Assembly (NCBI GenBank): GCA_902168225.1
Contig: CABHOW010000078.1
Coordinates: 1 to 62,643 of the forward strand
DNA length: 62,643 nucleotides
Source: an uncultured Flavihumibacter sp.
Lineage (GTDB): Bacteria > Bacteroidota > Bacteroidia > Chitinophagales > Chitinophagaceae
Direction: 5' to 3'
In this document: in pieces, positions 7,945 to 16,989 of the stretch
Layout of the letters: each line of letters begins with the position of its first letter
Position numbering within the stretch: position 1 is the first letter of the stretch
Position numbers and translations under genes: made by a program
The notes under the pieces: generated by a model
The model's input: the letters and a program-made list of their open reading frames with translations, nothing else
Told to the model about the DNA's origin: nothing
The model's database searches: none

Positions 7945-9003
7945 CTATGCTAAATTGATAGACTCATCGAGGTACACATCTTGGGTTGCATTCAGTAGTT
8001 TAATGCCTTCACTCATAGGCTTTTGGAAGGCTTTTCTACCTAAAATCAAGCCCATGCCCCCTGCTCTTTTATTGATAACTGCCGTATATACTGCCTCTGC
8101 TAAATCGCTATCACCCTTGCTTTCTCCACCTGAATTAATAAGCCCGATTCTTCCATTATAACAGTTCAACACCTGATACCTGCATAAATCAATAGGATGG
8201 TCGCTGGTTAGTTTTTCATATACCAAGGGACTGGTTTTACCGTGTTTAGTTGCCAAATAGCCGCCGTTATTAGTAGGTAATTTTTGCTTAATAATATCTG
8301 CCTGAAGGGTAACGCCAAGATGATTTGCTTGTCCTGTTAAATCAGCAGCTGTATGATAGTCTACACCACCTACCTTAAATCCATTATTACGTAAATAACA
8401 CCACAAAATCGTAGCCATGCCTAATTCATGTGCTATTTCAAAAGCTTCTGCAACTTCTTTTAATTGTCGCGCACTTTCAGCACTTCCCCAATAAATAGTA
8501 GCTCCAACGGCAACAGCCCCCATATTCCATGCGCTTTTAATGGTTCCGAACATAGTTTGATCGTAACGATTGGGTAAACTCAGGAACTCATTATGATTGA
8601 TCTTCACAATAAAGGGGATCTTATGGGCATATTTTCTACTCATTAAACCCAACACCCCATAAGTAGAGGCAACGCCGTTACAACCGCCTTCAATAGCTAG
8701 TTTAATAATATTTTCCGGGTCAAAATATATAGGGTTTGGCGCAAAGGCAGAACCACCACTATGTTCAATTCCCTGATCTACCGGGAAGATACTGCAATGT
8801 CCTGTGCCGGCTAATCTCCCATGATTAAGGAGTGTTTGTAAACTTCTTAAAGTTTGATTATTTCTGTTACTTTGGATCCAAATATCATCTACATGATTGG
8901 GAGATGGTACATGAAGCGATGACTTAGGAATCGTAGTACATGTATGATCCAATAAGTAGCCGGCTTTATCGCCAAGCAGGTCGATGATTTGTTGATTTGG
9001 CAT
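7945..9003 (-). CDS. fbaB: Class I fructose-bisphosphate aldolase (DhnA/FbaB type)
   Basis: 352 residues of the DeoC/FbaB TIM-barrel family with recognisable segments [22 protein letters not shown] and the C-terminal [15 protein letters not shown]. It splits fructose 1,6-bisphosphate by a Schiff-base mechanism without metal. It lies 27 bp downstream of a class II enzyme for the same reaction and is probably co-transcribed with it. The pair could be used in opposite directions or under different metal conditions, as suggested for other bacteria with both enzymes; nothing in the sequence decides this. Confidence 0.92.
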   Translation of the reverse strand: MPNQQIIDLLGDKAGYLLDHTCTTIPKSSLHVPSPNHVDDIWIQSNRNNQTLRSLQTLLNHGRLAGTGHCSIFPVDQGIEHSGGSAFAPNPIYFDPENIIKLAIEGGCNGVASTYGVLGLMSRKYAHKIPFIVKINHNEFLSLPNRYDQTMFGTIKSAWNMGAVAVGATIYWGSAESARQLKEVAEAFEIAHELGMATILWCYLRNNGFKVGGVDYHTAADLTGQANHLGVTLQADIIKQKLPTNNGGYLATKHGKTSPLVYEKLTSDHPIDLCRYQVLNCYNGRIGLINSGGESKGDSDLAEAVYTAVINKRAGGMGLILGRKAFQKPMSEGIKLLNATQDVYLDESINLA

Positions 9004-9030
9004 GGCAATCTGTTTTAATTGCCAAGATAA

Positions 9031-10098
9031 TTAACTATTCCTATTAATACAATTCAAGTCTTCAAAAGCTACTTCTAATCGCTTAGCAAAGCTTTCTTCT
9101 CCCTTACGTAACCATACTCTTGGATCGTAGTATTTTTTATTGGGTTTATCAGCTCCCTCGGGGTTCCCTAATTGACCTTGTAAGTAGCCTTCATTCTTTT
9201 TGTAAAAATCTTTAATACCTTCCCAAAATGCCCACTGTAGATCGGTATCGATATTCATTTTAATAGCACCATAACCGATAGCTTCTCTGATCTGATGTTG
9301 AGGAGAACCGCTACCACCGTGGAATACAAAGTATACCGGCTTAGGGCCTGTTGTCAATTCTTTTTCAATATAATCCTGACTATTCTTTAAAATTTCCGGA
9401 CGGAGTTCAACATTACCCGGACTGTACACACCGTGCACATTTCCAAAAGCGGCAGCAACAGTAAACAATTTACCTACTTTGCTTAGCTCAGAATATGCAT
9501 AAGCAACATGTTGAGGCTGGGTATACAATTTATCATTTTCAATACCACTATTATCTACACCATCTTCTTCGCCACCGGTTACACCTAATTCAATTTCAAT
9601 ACTCATGCCCAACGGAGCCATTCTTTTATAGAAAGCTACGGATGTATGAATATTCTCTTCAATAGGTTCTTCCGATAAGTCTAGCATATGCGAACTAAAT
9701 AGGGGTTGCCCCTTTTCTTTAAAATATTGTTCTCCTGCGTCTATTAATCCACTTATCCACGGCAACCATTTTTTAGCTGCATGGTCTGTATGTAGTACTA
9801 CAGGAACGCCATAGTATTTTGCAACATTATGAATATGTAAAGCACCGGATATACCGCCTGAAATATTTCCTTGTAAAGCATCATTAGGCATACCCTTGCC
9901 GGCAATAAATTGAGCGCCTCCGTTTGAGAATTGAATAATTACAGGTGAATTTACTTTTGCGGCAGTTTCTAAAGTTGCATTAATAGTATTGGTGCCAATT
10001 GTATTTACGGCCGGTAATGCAAATTGATTGTCTTTCGCGTCATTATATAATGCTTCTAATTCTTTTCCGAATAAAACACCTGCAGAATATTTTTTCAT
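9031..10098 (-). CDS. fbaA: Class II fructose-bisphosphate aldolase
   Basis: 355 residues, close to the E. coli FbaA length. The catalytic Asp105 and zinc ligand His106 are visible in VVLHTDHAAKKW, with FHGGSGS in the C-terminal half binding phosphate. It is a zinc-dependent cytoplasmic enzyme of glycolysis and gluconeogenesis. It is first in a two-gene unit with fbaB. A -7-like TATTTTTG on the minus strand at 10176-10183 would give a leader of roughly 70 nt, without a clear -33. Confidence 0.95.
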   Translation of the reverse strand: MKKYSAGVLFGKELEALYNDAKDNQFALPAVNTIGTNTINATLETAAKVNSPVIIQFSNGGAQFIAGKGMPNDALQGNISGGISGALHIHNVAKYYGVPVVLHTDHAAKKWLPWISGLIDAGEQYFKEKGQPLFSSHMLDLSEEPIEENIHTSVAFYKRMAPLGMSIEIELGVTGGEEDGVDNSGIENDKLYTQPQHVAYAYSELSKVGKLFTVAAAFGNVHGVYSPGNVELRPEILKNSQDYIEKELTTGPKPVYFVFHGGSGSPQHQIREAIGYGAIKMNIDTDLQWAFWEGIKDFYKKNEGYLQGQLGNPEGADKPNKKYYDPRVWLRKGEESFAKRLEVAFEDLNCINRNS

Positions 10099-10187
10099 GT
10101 TAGTTGGTGAATAAAGGCTGTTGTTTTAATATAAATTTTCGGCTCGAATATACTTGAAATTAGTATAACTGAATCCAAAAATATCAT

Positions 10188-11027
10188 CTATAGCCTTATT
10201 CCTACTGAAGTACTGAAATAAAACCGGTCTTTTCCGTATTCACCGTTTTGCAAAACAAGATTTTGGGGAGATACAAAAGATGGATTAAAAGAGAAATTGA
10301 ACTTGCCTGAAACAAGTATTAAATTTAAATTGTATTCATAAGCAAGCAGGCTAAATTGATTTACATTTTTTGTTGTAGTACGAAATGTAGTAGGGGAAAC
10401 AGGTACACCAAAAATATTTTGAGAAATTTTATCTGTATAACTATTGGTAAAACGTTGTGTTCCAAAAAATACTGCAGCAACAGGGTTGATTACAAATGTG
10501 GTTTTGCCACCTAAGGGTATTAAAAACATTTTGTCGATACCGGGCGTTAATCCATAATCCGTATTGCTACTAAACTTAACATCACCGGCAATATTAAAAT
10601 TAATAATATTAGTTTTAAAGCTTGTATTAATACCTGCTTGATATTGAAGTGCAGATTGAACTAATACTGATTTATCTTGATAGAGAAATCTGCTTGCGTA
10701 AATATTTCCATCGAATTTATTTTCTGTTTTAAAACGAAGGCCGGCCTCCAAACTACCACCGGTGAGGGATAGAGCAGCTTTTGCATTACCTACCCCTACT
10801 CCTGCTGCCTGTATGTATAAGCCCGATTTATGTTGATAAGATACAACAGGTATTACTACATAGCTTCCTAAACTATCTGTTCTACCTAAAAAATGGGCGA
10901 GTGATTGATAAACAATATTGGCAGAGAAAACAGATTTATCACTGTATTGCTTGCTAGTAGAATCTGTTTGTGAATACGCGTAATTCGTAAAAAGCAAGCC
11001 TGCAAGGTATAGATAAATACTTTTCAT
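10188..11027 (-). CDS. Hypothetical secreted, probably outer-membrane protein
   Basis: 279 residues starting MKSIYLYLAGLLFTNYAYSQ, a clear signal peptide. I do not recognise the family. The mature part is rich in alternating hydrophobic/polar stretches with many Phe, Tyr and Asn residues and ends FYFSTSVGIRL, all consistent with a small outer-membrane beta-barrel. An upstream in-frame ATG at 11057 is rejected because the signal peptide begins at 11027 and the upstream bases carry an inverted repeat. Confidence 0.7.
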   Translation of the reverse strand: MKSIYLYLAGLLFTNYAYSQTDSTSKQYSDKSVFSANIVYQSLAHFLGRTDSLGSYVVIPVVSYQHKSGLYIQAAGVGVGNAKAALSLTGGSLEAGLRFKTENKFDGNIYASRFLYQDKSVLVQSALQYQAGINTSFKTNIINFNIAGDVKFSSNTDYGLTPGIDKMFLIPLGGKTTFVINPVAAVFFGTQRFTNSYTDKISQNIFGVPVSPTTFRTTTKNVNQFSLLAYEYNLNLILVSGKFNFSFNPSFVSPQNLVLQNGEYGKDRFYFSTSVGIRL

Positions 11028-11042
11028 GTTTGCTGTTTTAAA

Positions 11043-11075
11043 TTCATGCGCACACACTTAGCATGCGCGCATGAA
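11043..11075. other. Perfect 9-bp inverted repeat
   Basis: TTCATGCGC (11043-11051) and GCGCATGAA (11067-11075) form a perfect stem with a 15-nt loop that itself contains GCATGC. There is no T-tract, so it is not a classical terminator. It lies between two minus-strand genes and may be an operator, RNA processing site or weak terminator; the role is unknown. Confidence 0.5.
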
Positions 11076-11107
11076 AGGTTAGTTCAATCGAAGAAAGAAT
11101 AAATAGA

Positions 11108-11761
11108 CTAATTCTTTTTAATAGTGGCTGAGCCAGAACCGCTTACTGATCCACTGGCCTTAGGCGAGGTAGCCATATTTTTCATTTCGTGTTCTGTTTT
11201 TTTGGCCTTAGAAGCTGCTTTGCCGGGAGTTGCAGAGCGTACACCAACTTCAGACTCATTTGCACTTTTTACTGATGCTGATTTTGAATCTGTGTTTAGA
11301 TCATTGGCAGATTGAGTCCGTACGTTTACTTGATTGTCTTTACGTAAATCACCGGCCGCTGTTTTAGCATCTTTTACTTCACTTTTAGCTTCCATCTTTG
11401 CTTCATCTACAACAGGTTTAGTATCCATATTTTGTGAAGCATTCACAGAAGCTCCTCCATCAACTTTTAAAGAACCCGATTCGGCCGAAACAGCTGAGGA
11501 GTTATTTACTGAGGTTTTACTGCTCGTATTTGCTGCAGCATTAGCAGCTGCTTTAGTTGCAGCTTTAGAGGCTTGAATGGTGGCGCGGGTAGCTTTAGAA
11601 GCTGCATCAGTAGCTTTACCGACTGCCTCCGTTACCTTGGCTGTGTTGGCAGTAACTTTTGTAGTGGCATTGATAGTGCTATTAACATTTAAACCTGCTT
11701 GGGCATTTGCTGTTACACCGCTAATTGCAAGTACAGCAATCGCGAAAATTTGCGTTTTCAT
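11108..11761 (-). CDS. Low-complexity Ala/Lys/Ser-rich secreted protein
   Basis: 217 residues. MKTQIFAIAVLAISGVTANAQ is a signal peptide. The rest is dominated by Ala, Lys, Thr, Ser and Asn with short helical quasi-repeats (KATDAASKATRATIQASKAATKAAANAA). No cysteine is seen and no globular core is apparent. It may be intrinsically disordered or an extended helix, reminiscent of LEA-like or histone-like compositions, but I assign no function. The start at 11761 is chosen because the 12 upstream codons are not part of the signal peptide. Composition bias creates long antisense open frames, which are shadows. Confidence 0.7.
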   Translation of the reverse strand: MKTQIFAIAVLAISGVTANAQAGLNVNSTINATTKVTANTAKVTEAVGKATDAASKATRATIQASKAATKAAANAAANTSSKTSVNNSSAVSAESGSLKVDGGASVNASQNMDTKPVVDEAKMEAKSEVKDAKTAAGDLRKDNQVNVRTQSANDLNTDSKSASVKSANESEVGVRSATPGKAASKAKKTEHEMKNMATSPKASGSVSGSGSATIKKN

Positions 11762-11868
11762 AATTGATTTTTTTAAGGTTAAGGAATATAAAATCACCTA
11801 CGAAAAAACCGTGCCAAAAAGTTTGCAGTTTTTTAAAAAGTTATCCAATTGCCTAAAAAAAACAATAA

Positions 11869-12303
11869 TTATTTTAAGTAAACCGCCTTGAAAACGGCTA
11901 AGGGAGACATTTTTGCCCTATTCAATTGTAGTGTATCACCTTTAATAAAGTAGCTATCAGCTTTTGATAAAGCTTTCAAAAAAGCAGCTTCTGTACCGTC
12001 ATCATGTATACAAGCCATTAGGGTGCTTGCCATTTGCGAGAATTGAATACGTCCCCCTTCTTTTAATGCATAACTACCCATGAAACTATTGCAACCCCCA
12101 CTACCATTTACTTTATTTCCCTCCTTCTTTAAAATGATATGAGGCTCTTTTCCCTTTGCACTAACCGTTATCGGCTTACCATTGAGTTGAATGAGCTTCC
12201 AATACTTTTCTGTAATACCCTTATCAGTTATAATGCCCCTTTGGGTTCCTTGTCCGTAAGTAATACTTATAAGCATAATGAATAATAAAAAATACTTTAT
12301 CAT
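11869..12303 (-). CDS. META domain-containing protein
   Basis: 144 residues with signal peptide MIKYFLLFIMLISITYGQ. The META/HslJ domain covers about residues 30-140, with the signature GSGGCNSFMGSY and the later STLMAC; two Cys residues (in GGCN and MAC) are in the family's usual positions. HslJ-type proteins are linked to heat and novobiocin tolerance in E. coli, but function in Bacteroidota is unknown. It is probably periplasmic or cell-surface. Convergent or antisense genes are absent. Confidence 0.85.
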   Translation of the reverse strand: MIKYFLLFIMLISITYGQGTQRGIITDKGITEKYWKLIQLNGKPITVSAKGKEPHIILKKEGNKVNGSGGCNSFMGSYALKEGGRIQFSQMASTLMACIHDDGTEAAFLKALSKADSYFIKGDTLQLNRAKMSPLAVFKAVYLK

Positions 12304-12341
12304 ATGTATAAATTTAAAATGGTAATATTCTTATCGATTGA

Positions 12342-12869
12342 TTATTTCAAAGTTTGCATTAATTTTTTCTTCTTTACTTTCAATCCATTCGGTTCAATCC
12401 ATATTTCATCATTTTCCGATTCCACATATCTTATCACTTCTTTATTTTTTATCTTGACCCTGTACTGAATGATAACTTTATTTTCCTCAATTAAAAAACG
12501 CAGGTATTCGTAATTAGTGTAAAATGAGGCAGTAGTAGGAGGGAGATAACAATTATTAATAATCAGGGATTCCGCAGTTTTATCGCCTTTAAAATATTTT
12601 TGAATGATTGCTTTATGTGCGTCTGAGCCTTGATTTCCTAAGCCTAAAGCTGTTGTTAGATCACATGTAATACCATCGCAATTCGATCCTGCTAATGCTG
12701 CATAATAAGCAACGATTGCTTTCATGGGCTCACTGAAATTTTTGATAGCTGCTTTATTAATATTGCTAGTAGTTGATTTATTTGACACTTCAATAATATC
12801 TACTGAAACCACTTGTGATCTAACAAAAAGGGTAGACAATAAGCCTAGTATTACAAACTGCTTTCGCAT
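12342..12869 (-). CDS. Hypothetical secreted protein
   Basis: 175 residues, signal peptide MRKQFVILGLLSTLFVRSQ. I do not recognise the family. Three cysteines (NCDGITCD and NNCYLPP) may form a disulphide; the C-terminal half reads like a beta-rich domain (VIIQYRVKIKNKEVIRYVE) and ends in a basic patch (VKKKKLMQ). A -7-like TATCTTTA on the minus strand at 12882-12889 gives it its own likely promoter. Confidence 0.65.
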   Translation of the reverse strand: MRKQFVILGLLSTLFVRSQVVSVDIIEVSNKSTTSNINKAAIKNFSEPMKAIVAYYAALAGSNCDGITCDLTTALGLGNQGSDAHKAIIQKYFKGDKTAESLIINNCYLPPTTASFYTNYEYLRFLIEENKVIIQYRVKIKNKEVIRYVESENDEIWIEPNGLKVKKKKLMQTLK

Positions 12870-12896
12870 TCCGGTTTTTACTAAAGATAAAAATTA

Positions 12897-13796
12897 CTAG
12901 TGGTTTCCATAATTTTTTTCTCCTGCAGTTACCGCTATCGGAAGTATATTTTGTGCCGGTGGGAGTGGACAAGTAGCATAAGGAGTAAATACGCAAGGTG
13001 GGTTATATGCTTTATTAAAGTCTACATAGAAAGAATCTGACAATTGATTTTTCGGAATGGAAATAAATCTTCCGCCATGATAGGTTGTTTTGCCGGTAGT
13101 TTTATCTCCAAATACAATTAATACATCATTACCTTCATCAATAGCATCTAATGTATAGCGTACATTATTTATAGTAAATGCAATTTTCCCACCATAAGGT
13201 GTTTCATTGGTTTGACCTAATACATTGGTTATAGCGATACTTGTTAAGGGATTATTTTTTATCAGGCTGGCAGCCACTCGCCAATTACTATCCGTAGGAA
13301 ATCTTTCGATCCCCTTGAAGTTGCTTACATTACTGCTGGTAAGGTCTCTTAAGCGTATTCCTAATTTATCTCCTCTTTTGATGATACTGAATCTTAAACT
13401 ACCATATGCGATCACAGGAGCAGCAATTTGTTTGCCAAAAATGAGTGTTGAATCTGAAACCTTTTTCCCATCAATCATAAAGTCCACCGATTTTTCAGGT
13501 ATCAGATAAACTGTATTATTGTTTCTGTATATTTTCCCTGCAACTGCCGGAATTTTACCTTGCGGAAACTGAAAATTATTTTTACTATCCGATCCGAAAG
13601 TTTGCTCTCCTTCTTCTATCCAAAATAATCCTGCTAAATTAAGCCAACCATTTTCTGCTTTTAAATTGGTTTGTCTTTTGGATTTCCAATCTTCTATTTC
13701 CTTGGCATATTCATTTTTCACTTGTGCAACAGTAAAACCTATTTGTAGTGAAAAAATAATTGTGAGTGTGGCAATAATAATTTTTCTTGTGCTCAT
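12897..13796 (-). CDS. DUF1684 family secreted protein
   Basis: 299 residues from MSTRKIIIATL (an ATG two codons earlier at 13802 is possible). After a signal peptide ending near FTVAQ, the sequence has the DUF1684 hallmarks: EIEDWKSKRQTNLKAENGWLNLAGLFWIEEG near the start and FNKAYNPPCVFTPYATCPLPPAQN near the end. The family is widespread in Bacteroidota and Actinobacteria; its biochemical role is not established. A TATATTTG -7 box lies on the minus strand at 13826-13833. Confidence 0.85.
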   Translation of the reverse strand: MSTRKIIIATLTIIFSLQIGFTVAQVKNEYAKEIEDWKSKRQTNLKAENGWLNLAGLFWIEEGEQTFGSDSKNNFQFPQGKIPAVAGKIYRNNNTVYLIPEKSVDFMIDGKKVSDSTLIFGKQIAAPVIAYGSLRFSIIKRGDKLGIRLRDLTSSNVSNFKGIERFPTDSNWRVAASLIKNNPLTSIAITNVLGQTNETPYGGKIAFTINNVRYTLDAIDEGNDVLIVFGDKTTGKTTYHGGRFISIPKNQLSDSFYVDFNKAYNPPCVFTPYATCPLPPAQNILPIAVTAGEKNYGNH

Positions 13797-13869
13797 AGTC
13801 ATATTTAGTCTATTAATTTTATAGACAAATATATGCTAAAAAAGAAACTTTAAATCGTCGGTAATGGGA

Positions 13870-14160
13870 TTAATTCAATTGTAAAGCCGGCCAGCGATAG
13901 TGCTGACCATCATACACGAATAATTCTTCAATAGTGTAGTTCCAATACTTGTATAAAGGAGATTTTGAAAGATGTGCATCTGCTATCTCTTTACTGGCCG
14001 TATTCATGGTAATCCAGCATGTTTGACTTTCCATGCTTACCGCATAGCTATCAATGATTGCCTTATTAATTAAATGATTGATGTATGTACGATGGGAGGG
14101 AATGAGTGTCATAAACTGTTCATCCATTGTGAACTTTATTATAGCCTGAAATTTTTTCAT
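13870..14160 (-). CDS. Small hypothetical protein, possibly YciI-like
   Basis: 96 residues starting MKKFQAIIKFTMDEQFM. Pattern of an alpha-beta ferredoxin-like dimeric barrel: beta strand (FQAIIKF), helix (SHRTYINHLINKAI), strand with a conserved-looking turn, then SKSPLYKYWNYTIEELF. This resembles YciI or muconolactone isomerase-type small proteins, but I see no decisive motif. The longer open frame from 14217 is disfavoured because its 19 extra codons are AT-rich leader. Confidence 0.5.
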   Translation of the reverse strand: MKKFQAIIKFTMDEQFMTLIPSHRTYINHLINKAIIDSYAVSMESQTCWITMNTASKEIADAHLSKSPLYKYWNYTIEELFVYDGQHYRWPALQLN

Positions 14161-14238
14161 ATTGAAAGAATAAAATTGTATATAATCAACATTTATGCTG
14201 GAAAAAAAATCTGACAAACTTACTCCTGTTTTTGCCCT

Positions 14239-14268
14239 TTTGTCTGCAAGAACCTATATTTATCTTTA
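14239..14268 (+). promoter_or_regulatory. Predicted promoter of the DUF486 gene
   Basis: TTTG at 14239-14242 and TATCTTTA at 14261-14268, spaced 18 nt; the ATG follows 10 nt after the box. Confidence 0.5.
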
Positions 14269-14278
14269 AATATAGATA

Positions 14279-14611
14279 ATGGTAAAAACCATAACGCTGC
14301 TCTTATTCTCAAATATATTTATGACCATTGCTTGGTATGGTAACTTGAAAGATAGGGGCATTCCTTTATGGAAAGCGATCTTAATTAGCTGGGGTATTGC
14401 TTTCTTTGAATATTGTTTGATGGTTCCGGCAAATAGAATAGGGTATACGAACGGCGTAAACGCCTTTCAGTTGAAAATACTTCAAGAAGTTATTACGCTT
14501 TTGGTATTTACTGTATTTGCGGTAGCGTATTTAAAGGAACCCTTTCATTATAAATACCTGCTTAGTTTTATTTGTATGCTGGCAGCCGTGTATTTTGCTT
14601 TTAAAAAATAA
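14279..14611 (+). CDS. DUF486 family small membrane protein
   Basis: 110 residues with four predicted membrane helices. The motifs MTIAWYGNLK, SWGIAFFEYCLMVPANRIGY and FQLKILQEVITLLVFTVFAV are characteristic of DUF486 (DMT-like small multidrug-resistance fold). Its transport function is unproven. Single gene with its own promoter and a hairpin after the stop. Confidence 0.88.
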   Translation: MVKTITLLLFSNIFMTIAWYGNLKDRGIPLWKAILISWGIAFFEYCLMVPANRIGYTNGVNAFQLKILQEVITLLVFTVFAVAYLKEPFHYKYLLSFICMLAAVYFAFKK

Positions 14612-14636
14612 GGGAGACTTATTGCTAAGTACTCCC
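14612..14636. terminator. Hairpin after the DUF486 gene
   Basis: GGGAG-ACTTA pairs with TAAGT-CTCCC with one bulged base and a 4-nt loop. The T-tract is short, so termination efficiency is uncertain. It sits between convergent genes. Confidence 0.45.
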
Positions 14637-14720
14637 ATTTGTATCCCCCTGATGCTGACTTTTATTTTCCTTGTAGTAGTAAGACTCATCGTAATCCCAA
14701 TGGTTTAATGATGTGTATAA

Positions 14721-15080
14721 CTAAAAATAAATATCTTCTATTAGCATGATTTCTTTTACCCTTACACCCTGTAATTGAATGGCTATGGCATCAAATTGAA
14801 TATATTTCCATCTTTGATGCCTAAACTGATAGGCCATGGCAGCATTTTTGAGATGTTGCATTTTTTCTTTGCTAATACCCTCTTCGGGATACCCATAGTG
14901 GGTATTCGTTCTGGTTTTCACTTCTATAAAATGCAGAATGGTTCCTTTGGAAGCAATAATATCGACTTCCCAATGCTTATGTCGCCAGTTCCTTTCCTGA
15001 ATGGCATACCCTTTTTGGATCAGGAAATCAGTTGCAATATTTTCTCCTTTTTTGCCGGTTTCTAAGTTTTGAGATAACAT
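14721..15080 (-). CDS. yraN: YraN family (UPF0102) protein
   Basis: 119 residues, the normal family length. Endonuclease-like motifs are present: GKKGENIATDFLIQKGY, the acidic EVDIIA, and IEVKTR. This is the PD-(D/E)XK-like arrangement typical of UPF0102, whose proteins are predicted Holliday-junction-resolvase-like nucleases. The exact substrate is unknown. It is divergent from manA. Confidence 0.9.
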   Translation of the reverse strand: MLSQNLETGKKGENIATDFLIQKGYAIQERNWRHKHWEVDIIASKGTILHFIEVKTRTNTHYGYPEEGISKEKMQHLKNAAMAYQFRHQRWKYIQFDAIAIQLQGVRVKEIMLIEDIYF

Positions 15081-15147
15081 TTTATTTTTTTTTGAACAAG
15101 ATATTAGGAAGAGATTCGTTATTAACCAGAATAAATACCTGATTTTA

Positions 15148-16350
15148 ATGTTGAAAGAACGGTTTTTTAAGATACGCGGAGTAGTACAGCATTATGCCTG
15201 GGGTGGCACCACTTTTATACCTGCATTAGTGGGTATTTCCAATGAAGAACAAAAACCTTGTGCGGAATATTGGATGGGCGCACATGCCTCTGCACCCAGT
15301 ATGTTGCAATTGAATGGTGAAACTATAGGATTGAATACATTAATCGAAGCGTATCCTCAGGAAGTACTTACCGGTGCAGTAGTTGATAAATTTGGCGAAT
15401 TGCCTTACCTATTCAAAGTATTGGATGTTCGTGAAATGCTATCCATTCAGGTACACCCCACTAAGGAAGAGGCAGAAAAGGGTTTTGATCGGGAGAATGA
15501 AGCGGGCATTCCTCTCCATGCTCCCAATCGTAATTATAAGGATCGCAATCATAAACCGGAAGTAATGGTTGCTTTAAGTGAGTTTTGGTTACTACATGGG
15601 TTCAAATCAAAATTGGCCATCGAGCAAACCTTAGAGAATATTCCGGAATTCAATATTTTCTCAACCTTATTTAAAAAAGAAGGCATTCGCTCTCTCTACC
15701 AATTAGTGATGGAAATGGATCAGGCGGCTGTCAATACCATCCTTACTTCGGTTGTAAAAAGAGAGATACGCGCAAAGCAAAATGGAGAAATTACCAAGGA
15801 AGATCCAGGCTGGTGGGCTGCTAAAGCTTATGAAGAAGCAGGTATTAAGGGAGATATCGATCGGGGAATTTTCTCTATTTATTTTTTCAATATCGTTCGG
15901 GTTCAACCCGGGGAAGCTATTTTCCAGAAAGCAGGGGTACCCCATGCCTACTTAGAGGGGCAAAATATTGAACTTATGGCTAATAGCGATAATGTTTTAA
16001 GAGGGGGGTTAACACCTAAACATGTGGATGTGCCTGAACTGATGAAACATACATTATTTGAAGAAGTGATCCCTGAAATCATGACAGGTAATGCTGCAAG
16101 GGAAGGAGAGCTGATATATCCTTGTCCGGTTCCCGATTTTGGTATCGGCAAAATTGAATTGGTACCCGGAGGAACTTATAGTGCCGTTGCCAACTCTCCG
16201 GAAATAATAATTGTAACGGAAGGAGGGGCACTTGTGAATAATACCATGGTATTAAAAAGGGGAGAGGTGGTTGCGATTTTACCCGGACTAGAATACCATA
16301 TCCAAGCCTCCGGAAATGCGGTTTTGTTTAAAGCTTTTGTGCCCGTTTAG
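15148..16350 (+). CDS. manA: Mannose-6-phosphate isomerase, class I
   Basis: 400 residues. Typical class I phosphomannose isomerase features: HYAWGG at residues 15-20, PCAEYWMGAH, LFKVLDVREMLSIQVHP with zinc ligands, and the late GVPHAYLEGQNIELMANSDNVLRGGLTPKHVD. It interconverts mannose 6-phosphate and fructose 6-phosphate in the cytoplasm, supplying GDP-mannose precursors. No partner gene is adjacent. Confidence 0.95.
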   Translation: MLKERFFKIRGVVQHYAWGGTTFIPALVGISNEEQKPCAEYWMGAHASAPSMLQLNGETIGLNTLIEAYPQEVLTGAVVDKFGELPYLFKVLDVREMLSIQVHPTKEEAEKGFDRENEAGIPLHAPNRNYKDRNHKPEVMVALSEFWLLHGFKSKLAIEQTLENIPEFNIFSTLFKKEGIRSLYQLVMEMDQAAVNTILTSVVKREIRAKQNGEITKEDPGWWAAKAYEEAGIKGDIDRGIFSIYFFNIVRVQPGEAIFQKAGVPHAYLEGQNIELMANSDNVLRGGLTPKHVDVPELMKHTLFEEVIPEIMTGNAAREGELIYPCPVPDFGIGKIELVPGGTYSAVANSPEIIIVTEGGALVNNTMVLKRGEVVAILPGLEYHIQASGNAVLFKAFVPV

Positions 16351-16403
16351 CCCATTATTCACAAACTGGGTAAAAACGAAACTTATGGAATAGCTTTTAC
16401 ACT

Positions 16404-16411
16404 TATTTTTG
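16404..16411 (+). promoter_or_regulatory. Predicted -7 box of the DUF6580 gene
   Basis: TATTTTTG exactly matches TAnnTTTG. The GTG at 16411 that would open the longest frame is the last base of this box, so the ATG at 16429 is the likelier start. Confidence 0.6.
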
Positions 16412-16428
16412 TGACGAAACAAAGAATA

Positions 16429-16989
16429 ATGAAAATAAATAAGAATCTTCTTTTTGCTGCTGTAATAATGATTTTAGCAACTGCGCTATACCGTATTTTC
16501 CCTCGTCGTCCGGCCGGATTTGCCCCTCAAATTGCTGTAGCATTATTTGCCGGTTCTTTATGTGTAAATAATAAGAAGTGGGCCTTTTTATTGCCTTTGT
16601 TATCGATGTTAATTTCAGACAGCTTATATGAATTGTTATATATTAACGGACTAACAGATATACGAGGTTTTTATAAAGGTCAGTGGATAAATTATCTGCT
16701 CATTTTAAGTACTACCTGTTTTGGATTCTTTGCTCGTGCCAACAAACCATTATCTGTTATTGGTGCCGCTTTAAGTGCGCCCACTTTCTATTTTTTGGTG
16801 TCTAATTTTATGGTGTGGATGGGTAATGGTGGATTAAAGCGCCCTAAAACATTTGATGGCTTGATACTATGTTATAACGATGCCCTTCCCTTCTACAGAA
16901 ATAGTTTATTGGCATCATTGGTATTTACCGCCCTTTTCTTTGGTACATATGTATGGGCTAAGAAGAGCCAATTATTAGAGCAGGCTTAA
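16429..16989 (+). CDS. DUF6580-like integral membrane protein
   Basis: 186 residues with five or so hydrophobic helices. It resembles the DUF6580 family, whose topology is like ECF-transporter substrate-binding (S) components: ALYRIFPRRPAGFAPQIAVALFAG at the N-terminus and a loop GGLKRPKTFDGLILCYNDALPFYRN before the last helix. A role in vitamin or small-molecule uptake is conceivable but unproven. Its 3' end overlaps the convergent DUF71 gene by 15 bp. Confidence 0.75.
   Translation: MKINKNLLFAAVIMILATALYRIFPRRPAGFAPQIAVALFAGSLCVNNKKWAFLLPLLSMLISDSLYELLYINGLTDIRGFYKGQWINYLLILSTTCFGFFARANKPLSVIGAALSAPTFYFLVSNFMVWMGNGGLKRPKTFDGLILCYNDALPFYRNSLLASLVFTALFFGTYVWAKKSQLLEQA

Noticed and set aside
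11124..11891. Plus-strand open frames across the low-complexity gene
   Set aside because: They are antisense shadows caused by the biased codon composition of the 11108-11761 gene.
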